Positions 37,975 through 47,687 of a DNA stretch of 64,000 nt are shown one piece after another. The notes beneath the pieces are model-generated. The model saw only the letters and a program-made list of their open reading frames with translations, did no database searches and had not been told where the DNA came from. A program made the translations under genes and the position numbers. How positions within the stretch are numbered: position 1 is the stretch's first letter; every line of letters starts with the position of its first letter. Origin of the DNA: Marinobacter manganoxydans MnI7-9 (GTDB taxonomy: Bacteria; Pseudomonadota; Gammaproteobacteria; Pseudomonadales; Oleiphilaceae); NCBI RefSeq assembly GCF_000235625.1, contig NZ_AGTR01000085.1:310001-374000 (forward strand), given 5' to 3'.

Positions 37975-39310
37975 CGAGTCCTCCAAGGGTCAGAATCTGT
38001 TTTCGGGCGTTCGCTTTGTGGTTTCCCAGCGTTTCCACGATTCCATTGAGCGCGGCTGGCAGTACCTCTGGCGCCGCCTGGCGGAACTGGTCGAGAAGCA
38101 AAATCTGAACGTGCAGATCCTGGAACCGGCCATAGAGCTCTTGCCGCTCCTTTAACGTTTTCAGGTTGCGCTTCCAGGTTTTTGCATCCAGTTCCATCAG
38201 GTAACGGATTCGTTTGAGTTGCTTGCGCAGCCGATGGATATCTTCATCCGGTGAAGTATGCATCAGCTCGGCAGTGCGTTTATTGAACTCCTTGATACGA
38301 CGTTCCACGGCCCTTCGGATGTCTTTCGGCCGGAGTGTTGCGGCCAATTTCTGAAACTTTCGCGAATCAATCAGATTGCGCCAGTGTTCCAGGCTGTCCT
38401 GGTAGCGCTTGCTTTTCAGTCGCTTTGCCAGCTTTTTATGATGGCTGGCGGCTTCGCGCTCGAACCAGATCTGCAAGGCTGCCCGAATTTCCGCGTCATC
38501 TGCGCAAAGTTCCGGCAGGTCCTGAAGAAACACGTGAAGGTCGCGCAGTGGGCCCGTTGCCCTTGCATGGCGCTTCAGGGTTTTAACCCCCTTGGCCAGC
38601 GACTTGTCACCAGTCACGTCCTGAACCGATTCGGCGATGGCCCGGCTGCGTCGAATCGCAATCCGGTACTGGTGCAGAAATTCGTCATCCAGGCCAAGGG
38701 CGACGCCCCGTTCCAGTTGCCTTAGCCGATCAAGTTGATGGTGAAGGGCCTTGGGAATGTCGCTTGCAGGATCGTCCCCCGCGGTTCTGGCTCTCTTTTT
38801 AAGCTTTCGTTCGAAGTGGGCGTAGCTGTAATCCTTTGGCGTTATCAGAGTCACCAGTTTGCCCTTGCCGCGACCAATCTGGCGCCAGTGTTTGATCGAA
38901 AGCCGGATGTGAATAACGCTGGCGGTGGGTAGCTGTTCTGGGGGCTGCTTCAGTAGGGACTGGGCCAGTTCCAGTAACGCCGGGTTGTGGCCGACCAGGG
39001 TAATCTGTGGAGCGTCCGCCTGCTCTTCAAGCCATGCGAGTAGTCGCCGATAGTCGAAGGTATATAGCGCACTCAGGGTATGGTAGCGCTCGGCTGCGAC
39101 TGTGTCGGGCAGTATGCCTTGCAATGTCGCGACGGCCCGCCTGGCGCTGCTGCTGTATACCTCGCCTTCGAACGCGCCGACAGATTTCAGGGCATTTCCC
39201 AACGGCGCCAGTTGGCTGACGCCCCGTGCACTGAGGGGGCGTTCCCGGTCAGAAAGTGTTTCATCGGCCCAGCTGGACTTGGCGTGGCGTACCAGAAACA
39301 GGTGCTTCAT
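37958..39310 (-). CDS. SixA-like histidine phosphatase fused to a CHAD domain
   Basis: This 450-residue protein has two domains. Residues 1-160 are a phosphoglycerate-mutase-type histidine phosphatase of the SixA branch: HLFLVRHAKSSWAD with the RHA catalytic motif and a matching LVGHNPALLELAQ. Residues about 190-440 are a CHAD domain: LHQYRIAIRRSRAI, DLHVFLQDLP, FERE, IHRLRKQLKRIRYLMEL. CHAD domains bind polyphosphate through conserved histidines and basic residues and usually accompany CYTH phosphatases. The combination suggests a polyphosphate-linked phosphatase, an inference. It precedes the DCC-family gene, overlapping it by 17 bases. Confidence 0.8.
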   Translation of the reverse strand: MKHLFLVRHAKSSWADETLSDRERPLSARGVSQLAPLGNALKSVGAFEGEVYSSSARRAVATLQGILPDTVAAERYHTLSALYTFDYRRLLAWLEEQADAPQITLVGHNPALLELAQSLLKQPPEQLPTASVIHIRLSIKHWRQIGRGKGKLVTLITPKDYSYAHFERKLKKRARTAGDDPASDIPKALHHQLDRLRQLERGVALGLDDEFLHQYRIAIRRSRAIAESVQDVTGDKSLAKGVKTLKRHARATGPLRDLHVFLQDLPELCADDAEIRAALQIWFEREAASHHKKLAKRLKSKRYQDSLEHWRNLIDSRKFQKLAATLRPKDIRRAVERRIKEFNKRTAELMHTSPDEDIHRLRKQLKRIRYLMELDAKTWKRNLKTLKERQELYGRFQDLHVQILLLDQFRQAAPEVLPAALNGIVETLGNHKANARKQILTLGGLDGAPL

Positions 39311-39536
39311 TGGCCTACCTTCGTAGTGGTCCTTTAGTCTGATTCCCGCTCAAGACAATCGGGTTACTGCCGTTACTGTACCTAGCTGAAAATAATGGTG
39401 GAAGGTTTGTCCGATGGCAGGCGGCTCGGCGAATCAGTGCGCCTGCTGAAACCTGCCTTAACAAACTGGAACAGATCACGCCAAGTGGTCCGTGGATAAT
39501 CCTCACCAACGGAAATTCCCTGGAGAGTTCGGAAAA

Positions 39537-41213
39537 ATGAATGTCTTGAGTAAAGTGAAAATACGCTCGCGCTTGCTGGTGGCAGTACTTGTGCCGGTAC
39601 TCGTCACGGCGGCAACATTGGCGTGGATCACCGCCAGTCAGATTCAGGCCAATGGTGAAGATGAGCTCAAGCGTCTTGAGAACAGCCTCCTGGAAGCACG
39701 GAAGGCTGGTTTACAGAATCTCATTGATGCCGCAGAGGCCGTGGTTCTGGAGGCCAAGAATGACCCATCGATGACGGAGGCGGAAGCGAAGGAGGCGGCA
39801 GCGGCGCGCCTGCGCTCGATCCGTTTTGATGAGACGAACTACGTGTTCGCCTATACCAGGGATGTATACAACCTGGCCTATGCCCCGGACCCTTCCAAAG
39901 AAGGACCGACCAAGAATCCGGTTGTCAGGGGGTTGGTGGCCGATCTGTTCGCCGCTGCCCGCGGCGAGGGCTTCTACGGCTATGACTGGATGAACCCTGC
40001 CTCCGGCAATGAAGAACCCAAGATGTCCTATTCCACCATTATCCCGGACTGGGACTGGATGATCGGTGCTGGTGTCTACATTGCCGATATTGACCGGCAG
40101 GTCGCTGCTGCTCGCGAGGACATTGAAGCGGGCATGGCGGAGGCCTTGGGCTTTATCCTTCTGGTGACGGTTGTGGTTGTCGTAATCGCTTTGGTGATCG
40201 GCGTATTCGTTGGCCGTAGCGTGACCCGGCCGCTGAAGAACGTCAGTAACATGATGCAGGAAATTGCTGATGGTGAGGGCGATCTCCGCCAGCGGTTGCC
40301 GGATGAGGGTACCGACGAGCTGGCCGAGCTCGGTCGTCGTTTCAATGCCTTTGTCGTCAAGATCCAGGACACCATGCGAGAAGTCGGCGCCACCACGGAT
40401 CAGGTGGCGTCCGCAGCCGAAGAGCTCAGCCGGGTCGCGAATGAAACCCGGGCCTCGGTTCAGGAACAGGGCTCCGAGACTGACCAGATTGCCTCTGCGA
40501 TCAATGAGATGGCCGCGACCATCCAGCAGATATCCGGCAATGCCAATGAGGTTGAGAGCTCGGCTTCGGACGCCGACCGCATGGCCCGTGAGGGTGGTGA
40601 AACCATCAGCAGTGCCCAGGGCGCGGTAAACAAGCTGTCCGAGGAGATCGAGGACACGGCCCGCAGTATCAACGCCCTCGCGGAAAAATCCGATGAGATC
40701 CAGCAGGTACTGGATGTCATCCATGCGGTAACTGAACAGACCAACCTGCTGGCTCTCAATGCCGCGATTGAGGCAGCCCGGGCCGGCGAGCATGGTCGTG
40801 GGTTCTCGGTGGTTGCTGATGAAGTACGCCAGCTTGCAAAACGCAGCGCCGAGTCCGCTGATCAGATTCGTACCATGATTGACGGCTTTGTGACTGAATC
40901 CAAGGCATCGGTGGAGCGGATGAACAAATCACGCAACCGTTCAACGGAAACGGTCGAAAGGATCAATCATGCAACCAGCGCGCTGCGAACCATCGAGACC
41001 TCGATTGGCAAGATTCATGATCAGGTAACCCAGATCGCAACCGCCTCAGAGCAACAAAGCCAGGTGGCTGAAGAGGTCAATCAGAACGTGGTCCGCATTG
41101 TCGACGCTGCCCAGCGTAGCGATACCGGCGTAACCCAAACCAACGAGGCCAGTCATGAACTGGCGCGGCTTGGTGAGAGCCTACGGGAGCTGGTCGGGCA
41201 GTTCAAAGTCTGA
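39537..41213 (+). CDS. Methyl-accepting chemotaxis protein with a single Cache domain
   Basis: This 558-residue chemoreceptor has an N-terminal helix ([20 protein letters not shown]), a periplasmic sCache_2-type sensor domain around residues 40-190 (with [20 protein letters not shown] and [17 protein letters not shown]), a second helix ([20 protein letters not shown]), a HAMP region and a cytoplasmic signalling domain with the tip motif [20 protein letters not shown]. The ATG at 39537 was chosen because the transmembrane leader follows at once. No CheW/CheR pentapeptide tether is present at its C-terminus. The ligand is unknown. Confidence 0.9.
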   Translation: MNVLSKVKIRSRLLVAVLVPVLVTAATLAWITASQIQANGEDELKRLENSLLEARKAGLQNLIDAAEAVVLEAKNDPSMTEAEAKEAAAARLRSIRFDETNYVFAYTRDVYNLAYAPDPSKEGPTKNPVVRGLVADLFAAARGEGFYGYDWMNPASGNEEPKMSYSTIIPDWDWMIGAGVYIADIDRQVAAAREDIEAGMAEALGFILLVTVVVVVIALVIGVFVGRSVTRPLKNVSNMMQEIADGEGDLRQRLPDEGTDELAELGRRFNAFVVKIQDTMREVGATTDQVASAAEELSRVANETRASVQEQGSETDQIASAINEMAATIQQISGNANEVESSASDADRMAREGGETISSAQGAVNKLSEEIEDTARSINALAEKSDEIQQVLDVIHAVTEQTNLLALNAAIEAARAGEHGRGFSVVADEVRQLAKRSAESADQIRTMIDGFVTESKASVERMNKSRNRSTETVERINHATSALRTIETSIGKIHDQVTQIATASEQQSQVAEEVNQNVVRIVDAAQRSDTGVTQTNEASHELARLGESLRELVGQFKV

Positions 41214-42392
41214 TCAACCAGGGGCGCTCTCGCTGATCAGCTGACGCAGTCGGCGAGAGCGCTTGGCTCTGGAGAATATGGTAGCGGTCAGGTAATCGGC
41301 ATCAAAAGGCTTCAATATATAGTCGTCACCACCAAGTGCCACACTCAGAGTTTTCTCATCCTGATGGGTTTGAGAGGTCAGAAACACGATCGGTGTAGCG
41401 TCAAACTGCCGGTCCTCTCTGAGAATAGCGGCGAGCTCGGTTCCTGAGACTTCAGGCATCATGATATCGAGAATAATGACATCCGGATTTATCTGGCGAG
41501 CAGTTCTCAGTGCTTGCAAAGGCTCGTCGGTAGCATGCACTTCAAGGCCGATCTGCTCCAGCTGGATTTTTGCTGCCTGCAGGACCGTTTGATCATCATC
41601 CACCATGAGAACGCGGTATTTGGGCGTATGTTTACGCTCGGCAAATTCGTGCGCAATGTCCATCAATCGAGTTTTGCTGATCGGTTTTACAAGGTAGCGG
41701 GAAGCGCCCGCTCTCAGCGCGGCCAGTCTGGCAGGCATTTCGTCGTGGACTGAGAGAAAGATAACCGCGGGCATACGGCCGAGCCTGTTGCGGAGCTGCC
41801 TTACGGTGTCTGGTCCTGCTGCCGTGTCCTCGCCGAAAGCAACGTCCATGATAATCATGTCCGGTCGCGACAGGGTTTCGAATATGTCCAGATAGACCGA
41901 GGAAGAGAAGAATGCCTCGGCGTCAAAGCCTGCCTCCAGAAGCCAGGTAAGCATTTCTTGGGCAAGGAGCTCGTCGTCGTCCACTATGTGAATTTTGCGA
42001 GACCCTTTTCGCGTTGGTTCTTTTTTCTCCGTAATTGTTGATTCGGTATCGCACTCGCGCATTGTGGCGATCAGTTTTGCCATCAGGTCTTTTTTTGTTA
42101 TCGGGTCCTGAGGGTGGGTGTGCCAAAGCTCCGCAAGCGACATAAGTTGCCTTGCAGCTTCAGACACACAATGAAGCCCAAGAGAGCCTGAGGACCCGGC
42201 GAGTTTATGTACCTCGTGGACTAACAGTGTCAAAGTCGAGTTCAGGTCGCCCGACTCGGAGGGCAGGTCTTGGGCAGGAATACTCCCGATAAGATGTTCC
42301 AGGCGCTCGAACGTTTCGGGCATCCTGGCGACGTAGTTCTCACGGAGGGCCTGCAACCGCGCGCGCTGCTGCGAAAGATCCTTTTCCTGCAT
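41214..42392 (-). CDS. Hpt-REC-REC phosphorelay protein
   Basis: This 392-residue cytoplasmic protein has an N-terminal Hpt domain with the phosphorylated histidine in LVHEVHKLAGSSGSLGL, a receiver domain (IHIVDDDELLAQEMLTW, MIIMDVAF with the acceptor aspartate), and a second receiver (YRVLMVDDDQTVLQAAKIQL, DVIILDIMMPEVSGTELA). No kinase or output domain is present, so it may relay phosphate from a separate hybrid kinase. It abuts the chemoreceptor gene: the two stop codons together make TGATCA with no gap. A link to chemotaxis or c-di-GMP is only suggested by position. Confidence 0.85.
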   Translation of the reverse strand: MQEKDLSQQRARLQALRENYVARMPETFERLEHLIGSIPAQDLPSESGDLNSTLTLLVHEVHKLAGSSGSLGLHCVSEAARQLMSLAELWHTHPQDPITKKDLMAKLIATMRECDTESTITEKKEPTRKGSRKIHIVDDDELLAQEMLTWLLEAGFDAEAFFSSSVYLDIFETLSRPDMIIMDVAFGEDTAAGPDTVRQLRNRLGRMPAVIFLSVHDEMPARLAALRAGASRYLVKPISKTRLMDIAHEFAERKHTPKYRVLMVDDDQTVLQAAKIQLEQIGLEVHATDEPLQALRTARQINPDVIILDIMMPEVSGTELAAILREDRQFDATPIVFLTSQTHQDEKTLSVALGGDDYILKPFDADYLTATIFSRAKRSRRLRQLISESAPG

Positions 42393-42551
42393 TGGCGTTA
42401 CACCGTTTCTCTGAGTTTGGTAACCGTCTGATCTTGAGCTTATGAAAAGAAGTGATCATTCGCCACTATTTGGTCTTCTTGGATCTCTCGGGATAAGATT
42501 CGAGGGTTAACAAAAGCCATCGCATAACAACGAAATAGAGGTTCCACAACA

Positions 42552-43616
42552 ATGACCCGCTCGCTAAAAGCAATATTGGCGTCGGTGGTGCTCTTCGCGA
42601 GCAGTGCCAGCTCCGCCGAGGAAAGCTATACCCTGCGCCTTGCGCAAACCTGGGGGCCAAACTCTCCGGTACTGGGGGAGACTGTTCAGCATATGGCGGA
42701 CATGGCAGAGACCATGTCGGATGGCCGTCTGCTGATTCGCATAGATCCATCCAACAAGCACAAGGCCCCCTTCGGAATCTTCGATCTCGTTCGCAACGGC
42801 CAGTACGACATGGGCCATACCGCGTCCTATTACTACAAGGGCTCAATCCCGAACGCTATGTACTTCACCACCATTCCGTTCGGGCTGATCGCGCCCGAGA
42901 TGTACGCCTGGTTCTACCACGGTGAGGGCATGGAGCTGATGCAGAAGGTGTATGAACCCTATGGCATGCTGTCCTTCCCGGGTGGTAATACCGGTAACCA
43001 GATGGGTGGCTGGTTCCGCGAGGAGATCAATTCACTTGAGGATCTTCAGGGCCTGAAGATGCGCACCCCGGGGTTCGCTGGCGAGGTTATGTCGGAATTG
43101 GGTGTTGCCGTGACCAACCTGCCGCCGGGTGAGCTGTACACCGCACTCGAGCGTGGCACCGTGGATGCCGTTGAATGGGTCGGTCCTGCCCTGGATTTCC
43201 AGATGGGTTTCCACCAGATCGCCAAGTACTACTATTCGGGCTGGCAGGAGCCGGGCGCGGAAGTTCAGTTCCTGATCAACAAGAAGACCTGGGAAGAGCT
43301 GCCAAAGGATCTTCAGGAGATCCTGCGGGTTGCCATGCGCACCGCTGCCTATGACATGTACATCCAGAGCACCCACCAGAGTGGCGTGGCCTGGGATCGC
43401 ATGAAAGAAGACTACCCGGATGTAACTCACAAGGTATTCCCGCCGGAAGTCATTGATGCCCTGCGCAGCACCACTAACCGTTTGCTGGCCGAAGCCGCTG
43501 AGAAGGATCCGCTTGCGAAAGAAATTATCGATTCACAGCGTGACTACCTCAAGCAGGTTCGTCAGTGGACCAACATTTCCGACAAGGCCTATCTGAACAG
43601 TGTGGCTGAAGACTGA
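42552..43616 (+). CDS. TRAP transporter solute-binding protein (DctP type), orphan
   Basis: This 354-residue periplasmic protein has a signal peptide ending near ASSASSAEE and the DctP fold: LRLAQTWGPNSPVLGETVQH, FGIFDLVRNGQYDMGHTASY, LKMRTPGFAGEVMSELGVAV and the binding-site helix ALERGTVDAVEWVGPALDFQ. The E-W-x-G-P stretch resembles TakP-like binding proteins that bind 2-oxo acids with a cation, so a carboxylate ligand is likely. No TRAP membrane genes are adjacent; the membrane partner must be elsewhere, as the nearby tea transporter has its own binding protein. A strong terminator follows. Confidence 0.82.
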   Translation: MTRSLKAILASVVLFASSASSAEESYTLRLAQTWGPNSPVLGETVQHMADMAETMSDGRLLIRIDPSNKHKAPFGIFDLVRNGQYDMGHTASYYYKGSIPNAMYFTTIPFGLIAPEMYAWFYHGEGMELMQKVYEPYGMLSFPGGNTGNQMGGWFREEINSLEDLQGLKMRTPGFAGEVMSELGVAVTNLPPGELYTALERGTVDAVEWVGPALDFQMGFHQIAKYYYSGWQEPGAEVQFLINKKTWEELPKDLQEILRVAMRTAAYDMYIQSTHQSGVAWDRMKEDYPDVTHKVFPPEVIDALRSTTNRLLAEAAEKDPLAKEIIDSQRDYLKQVRQWTNISDKAYLNSVAED

Positions 43617-43669
43617 AGCCTGACAATACCTGAGAGCCCGTCGAAGGCTTGAGGGCTTTGTCAGTCAAA

Positions 43670-43706
43670 GGGGCGCCGGGGCTGTAATACCCCGGCGCCC
43701 CTTTTT
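43670..43706 (+). terminator. Intrinsic terminator after the orphan TRAP binding protein
   Basis: A perfect 12-base-pair GC stem (GGGGCGCCGGGG / CCCCGGCGCCCC) with the 8-base loop CTGTAATA is followed by TTTTTG. It separates the TRAP binding protein gene from the potABCD operon, so the two are transcribed apart. Confidence 0.95.
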
Positions 43707-43757
43707 GTTTGCGTCGGTTTCTGGAAAAATAGGCCGCTCATTCCTTGGGCAGCGCCG

Positions 43758-44879
43758 ATGAAACAGACACTGCTATCCCTGAGCAATCTTTCCAAGCAAT
43801 TCGGTGGCAAAACGGTGCTCGACGGTCTGGATCTTGAGATCTACGATGGCGAGTTCATTACCCTGTTGGGGCCTTCTGGTTGCGGTAAGACTACGCTGCT
43901 GCGCCTGATGGCGGGCTTTGAGCATCCTGACGAGGGCACCATTACCCTGGCGGGAGAAAATCTCACTCACACCGCCCCGGAAAACCGGCCGCTGAATACC
44001 GTTTTCCAGCACTACGCGCTGTTCCCCCACATGTCAGTGTTCGACAACGTGGCCTACGGCCTGAAGATGGAAAAACGTCCCAAGGACGAGATTCGCCAGC
44101 GTGTCGATGAAGCGCTGGCCATGGTGCAGTTGCAGGATTTTGCCCGGCGCAAACCCCATCAGTTGTCCGGCGGACAGCAGCAGAGGGTCGCCATTGCCCG
44201 CGCGGTGGTCAAACGCCCACGCCTGCTACTGCTGGATGAACCCCTTTCGGCCCTCGATTACAAACTGCGTCGCACCATGCAGGTGGAGCTGAAGCGACTG
44301 CAACGGGAGCTCGGCATCACCTTTGTGTTCGTGACCCACGATCAGGAAGAGGCGCTGTCGATGTCGGATCGGGTGGTGGTGCTCAAGGATGGCCTCGTTC
44401 AGCAACTGGGAACGCCCCGGGAAGTCTATGAGCGACCGGCGAATCTGTTCACCGCGCGGTTTGTGGGTGAGACGAACTTTTTTCCGGGCACCGTTGAGTC
44501 GGTTCAGGACGGTTCCATTAAGGTGGATGTGTTTGGCCTCAAGCGAACACTGCGTCGTCCGGATTTTCCGGTGCAGGCCGAGCAGTCCCTGCATGTCCTG
44601 CTGCGACCGGAAGATATCCGGGTTCTCGAGCCTGACGACGAGAACGGCGTCGCAGGCAAGATTGTCGAGCGCAATTACAAGGGCAGCACGCTGGATTCGG
44701 TCATCCATCTCGCCGATGGCACCGAAGTTCTGGCCAGTGAATTCTTTGATGAAGATGACCCGGCGTTTGATTACCGGCTTGGAGAGCCCGTAAAAGTCAG
44801 CTGGGTTGATGGTTGGGAATGGCTGCTTCCAGAAGAAGCCAGCCAGAGGAGCGAAGAGGAACTGCCGGCCGATGCATAG
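43758..44879 (+). CDS. potA: Polyamine ABC transporter ATP-binding protein PotA
   Basis: This 373-residue ATPase powers uptake of putrescine or spermidine. Motifs visible: Walker [20 protein letters not shown]-loop [13 protein letters not shown], signature [15 protein letters not shown], Walker [13 protein letters not shown] and switch histidine in [10 protein letters not shown]. The C-terminal TOBE domain (residues about 240-360) includes [10 protein letters not shown]. Length and order match PotA. It is the first gene of a tight potABCD operon and overlaps potB by eight bases. Confidence 0.9.
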   Translation: MKQTLLSLSNLSKQFGGKTVLDGLDLEIYDGEFITLLGPSGCGKTTLLRLMAGFEHPDEGTITLAGENLTHTAPENRPLNTVFQHYALFPHMSVFDNVAYGLKMEKRPKDEIRQRVDEALAMVQLQDFARRKPHQLSGGQQQRVAIARAVVKRPRLLLLDEPLSALDYKLRRTMQVELKRLQRELGITFVFVTHDQEEALSMSDRVVVLKDGLVQQLGTPREVYERPANLFTARFVGETNFFPGTVESVQDGSIKVDVFGLKRTLRRPDFPVQAEQSLHVLLRPEDIRVLEPDDENGVAGKIVERNYKGSTLDSVIHLADGTEVLASEFFDEDDPAFDYRLGEPVKVSWVDGWEWLLPEEASQRSEEELPADA

Positions 44880-45729
44880 CATTATGCAGCAGCCGTTCAA
44901 AAACGCTGTCCTGATTCTGGTCTGGGGCTGGCTCCTGTTCCTGGTACTGGCACCGAACCTGTTGGTGGTCGGTGCCAGTGTCATGACCCGGGACCCGGTC
45001 TCGTTCCTGTCTCTGCCCCTGAATCTGGATGCCTATCGCCAGCTGTTTGACCCGCTGTATCTGGAGGTTTTCCTGCACTCCCTGTACATGGCGGCCATGA
45101 CCACACTGGTGTGCCTGCTGATTGGCTATCCGTTTGCCTGGGCGCTCTCCAAAGTGGGCAAGCAACGTCAGCTGGTCCTGATCTTCCTTCTGATCGTGCC
45201 GTTCTGGACCAACTCTCTGGTGCGCACCTACGCCCTGAAGCTGATTCTGGCCACCAACGGTCTGCTGAACAGCGCCCTGATGTCGATCGGGCTGATCGAT
45301 GAGCCCCTGCAGTTGCTCTATACCGAGGGCGCCGTGATCATTGGTCTGGTGTATCTGCTGCTGCCGTTCATGATCCTGCCGTTGTATTCGGTATTCGAGG
45401 ATCTGAAGCAGGAACTGCTGCTGGCTTCCCACGATCTCGGCGCGGGTCGGCTGTCCACCTTTATCCATGTGATTGTCCCGCTTACCCTGCCGGGTGTTCT
45501 GGCCGGCGTGATGCTGGTCTTGCTGCCGGCCATGGGGCTTTTCTTTGTTCCGGATATCCTGGGTGGATCGAGAAACCTGCTGGTGGGTAACGTAATCAAG
45601 AACCAGTTTCTCGATGCCCGTAACTGGCCCTTCGGGGCTGCCGCCAGCATCGTGCTTACCGTGACCATGGCGTTCCTCATGTTCGCCCATCGCCTGAGTA
45701 AGCGGCGAATTGGCGAGGAGGGTGCCTGA
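44872..45729 (+). CDS. potB: Polyamine ABC transporter permease PotB
   Basis: This 285-residue inner-membrane permease has six hydrophobic helices ([40 protein letters not shown] and others) and the EAA-type cytoplasmic loop around [20 protein letters not shown]. The ATG at 44872 overlaps the potA stop; an in-frame ATG at 44884 is also possible. It pairs with potC. Its stop shares bases with the potC start (TGATG). Confidence 0.88.
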   Translation: MHSIMQQPFKNAVLILVWGWLLFLVLAPNLLVVGASVMTRDPVSFLSLPLNLDAYRQLFDPLYLEVFLHSLYMAAMTTLVCLLIGYPFAWALSKVGKQRQLVLIFLLIVPFWTNSLVRTYALKLILATNGLLNSALMSIGLIDEPLQLLYTEGAVIIGLVYLLLPFMILPLYSVFEDLKQELLLASHDLGAGRLSTFIHVIVPLTLPGVLAGVMLVLLPAMGLFFVPDILGGSRNLLVGNVIKNQFLDARNWPFGAAASIVLTVTMAFLMFAHRLSKRRIGEEGA

Positions 45730-46499
45730 TGACACGGTGGCTGCCCCGAACCTATCTCACACTGGTCTACATCCTTCTCTATGTGCCCATCGTGGTGCTG
45801 GTGGTGTTCTCGTTCAATGAGTCCCGCACCGGCTATGCCTGGGGCGGGCTCAGCCTGCGCTGGTACGAGGCGCTTTTCAATAACCGGGCCATGGTCACCG
45901 CCATGTGGAATTCCCTCTGGCTGGCGCTGTCTGCCGCCACGGTGTCCACGGTTATCGGTGCCCTGACGGCCCTGGCCCTGCACCGGTACCGATTCCGGGG
46001 CAAGAAGCTGCTCAACGGCATGCTGTTTGTGGTGATGATGTCGCCGGAGATTGTCCTGGCTATTTCGTTGCTGGCCCTGTTCCTGTTGGTGGGATTGCAG
46101 CTCGGCTATGTATCGCTGCTGCTGGCCCACGTCACCTTCTGCCTCCCGTTTGTGGTGATCACGGTCATGGCCCGGTTGAGTGGTTTCGACGAGAGCCTGC
46201 CCGAGGCCGCCCGGGATCTGGGCGCTTCTGATTTTACGATGACCCGCACCGTGCTGATCCCGGTGATCATGCCGGCGTTACTGGCAGGCTGGCTGCTAGG
46301 GTTTACACTGTCTCTCGATGATGTGGTGGTCAGTACGTTTGTCAGTGGCCCGAGCTATGAAATTCTGCCCCTGCGCATCTATTCCATGGTGCGTGTGGGC
46401 CTGAAACCCGAGGTGAATGCCCTGGGCACACTGTTGCTGGTGTTTTCACTGGTTATGCTGATGTTGTCTCAATGGATTCTGGTAAGGAGCAAACGATGA
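45729..46499 (+). CDS. potC: Polyamine ABC transporter permease PotC
   Basis: This 256-residue permease has six helices and the EAA loop DESLPEAARDLGASDFTMTR. Its intact C-terminal third reads WLLGFTLSLDDVVVSTFVSG and ends with a sixth helix (LGTLLLVFSLVMLMLSQWIL). This full-length protein is the natural comparison for the truncated homologue fused to a cyclase at 50735. It overlaps potD by four bases. Confidence 0.9.
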   Translation: MTRWLPRTYLTLVYILLYVPIVVLVVFSFNESRTGYAWGGLSLRWYEALFNNRAMVTAMWNSLWLALSAATVSTVIGALTALALHRYRFRGKKLLNGMLFVVMMSPEIVLAISLLALFLLVGLQLGYVSLLLAHVTFCLPFVVITVMARLSGFDESLPEAARDLGASDFTMTRTVLIPVIMPALLAGWLLGFTLSLDDVVVSTFVSGPSYEILPLRIYSMVRVGLKPEVNALGTLLLVFSLVMLMLSQWILVRSKR

Positions 46500-47536
46500 A
46501 GAAACTGGCACTGGCCGGCTTGCTGGCAGTGGGATTGACGGGGTGCAGTTCCGAGGAGCCCCAGGTTCTCAACCTCTATAACTGGTCCGAATACATGCCT
46601 CAGGAAGTCCTCGACCGTTTTACCGAGGAAACGGGCATTCAGGTGGTCTACACGACCTACGACAGTAACGAGGCCATGTATGCCCGTCTGAAGCTGCTGG
46701 ATGACAGCGCAGCCTATGACCTGGCGGTGCCGTCTACCTACTACGTCAGCAAGATGCGCCAGGAAGACCTGCTGATGCCGATCGATCGCAGCAAGATCGA
46801 AGGGTTTGATAATCTGGATCCCGAGCTGGTGAACCTGGATATCGATCCGGCGAACAAATTCTCCGTGCCCTACCTCTGGGGTACCACAGGGCTGGCCGTG
46901 GACACCGCAGACATCGAAGGGGAGCCTGTCACCGCCTGGGGAGACCTGTGGGAAGATCGCTTCGATGGCCGGGTGATGCTCACCAACGACATGCGGGAAG
47001 TTTTCCACGTTGGCCTGCGGGTGCTGGGCTATTCCGGCAACAGCACCAATCCGGACGAGATCGAGGCAGCCTATGAAAAGCTTGCCGAGCTGATGCCTTC
47101 GGTTCGCACCTTCAACTCCGATGCGCCCCGCATGCCCTACCTGGAAGGCGAGACCGATGTTGGCATGATCTGGAACGGCGAGGCCGTGATGGGCAAGGAC
47201 ACCATGGAGTCGCTCGAATATGTCTATCCGGAAGAGGGTATCATTGCCTGGCTGGACAGCTTCGTTATTCCGAAAAACGCCAAGAATCCGGAAGCGGCCC
47301 ATCATTTCATCAGTTTCGTGCTGCAACCTGAAATCTCTGCGCTGATCAGTGAGGAAATCGGTTACGCCACACCAAACCTGGCGGCGCGGGATCTGTTGCC
47401 GGACGAGGTTGCAAATAACCGTGCGAGCTATCCGAACGCCACCGACATGATCAATGCCGAGTTCCAGACCGATATCGGCGACGATGCCCTGCAGGTGTAT
47501 GCCAAGTACTGGGAAATGCTGAAGTCTGGGCGTTAA
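46496..47536 (+). CDS. potD: Polyamine-binding lipoprotein PotD
   Basis: This 346-residue binding protein has a lipobox (LAVGLTGCSSEE), so it is tethered to the membrane. The fold shows NLYNWSEYMPQEVLDRFTEE and TYDSNEAMYARLKLL near the start and the ligand-pocket segments YLWGTTGLAVDT and VGMIWNGEAVM, all as in PotD/PotF. The ATG at 46496 overlaps the potC stop (ATGA). An intrinsic terminator follows. Confidence 0.9.
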   Translation: MKKLALAGLLAVGLTGCSSEEPQVLNLYNWSEYMPQEVLDRFTEETGIQVVYTTYDSNEAMYARLKLLDDSAAYDLAVPSTYYVSKMRQEDLLMPIDRSKIEGFDNLDPELVNLDIDPANKFSVPYLWGTTGLAVDTADIEGEPVTAWGDLWEDRFDGRVMLTNDMREVFHVGLRVLGYSGNSTNPDEIEAAYEKLAELMPSVRTFNSDAPRMPYLEGETDVGMIWNGEAVMGKDTMESLEYVYPEEGIIAWLDSFVIPKNAKNPEAAHHFISFVLQPEISALISEEIGYATPNLAARDLLPDEVANNRASYPNATDMINAEFQTDIGDDALQVYAKYWEMLKSGR

Positions 47537-47566
47537 GCGCGTCGATACTTCATGGCACTATAGAAA

Positions 47567-47591
47567 ACGGAGGCTGCGGCCTCCGTTTTTT
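47567..47591 (+). terminator. Intrinsic terminator of potABCD
   Basis: An 8-base-pair stem ACGGAGGC / GCCTCCGT with loop TGCG is followed by a run of T (part of GTTTTTTC). It lies about 30 bases after the potD stop and about 100 bases before the second polyamine-type operon. Confidence 0.9.
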
Positions 47592-47687
47592 CGTACCGGG
47601 TTTCAGAAAACTGCAATACATGGTCTATAACTTCCTGATAACAAATGGTTAGCAAACTCTTGAACTTGCCATCAGTAAGGACACGTT

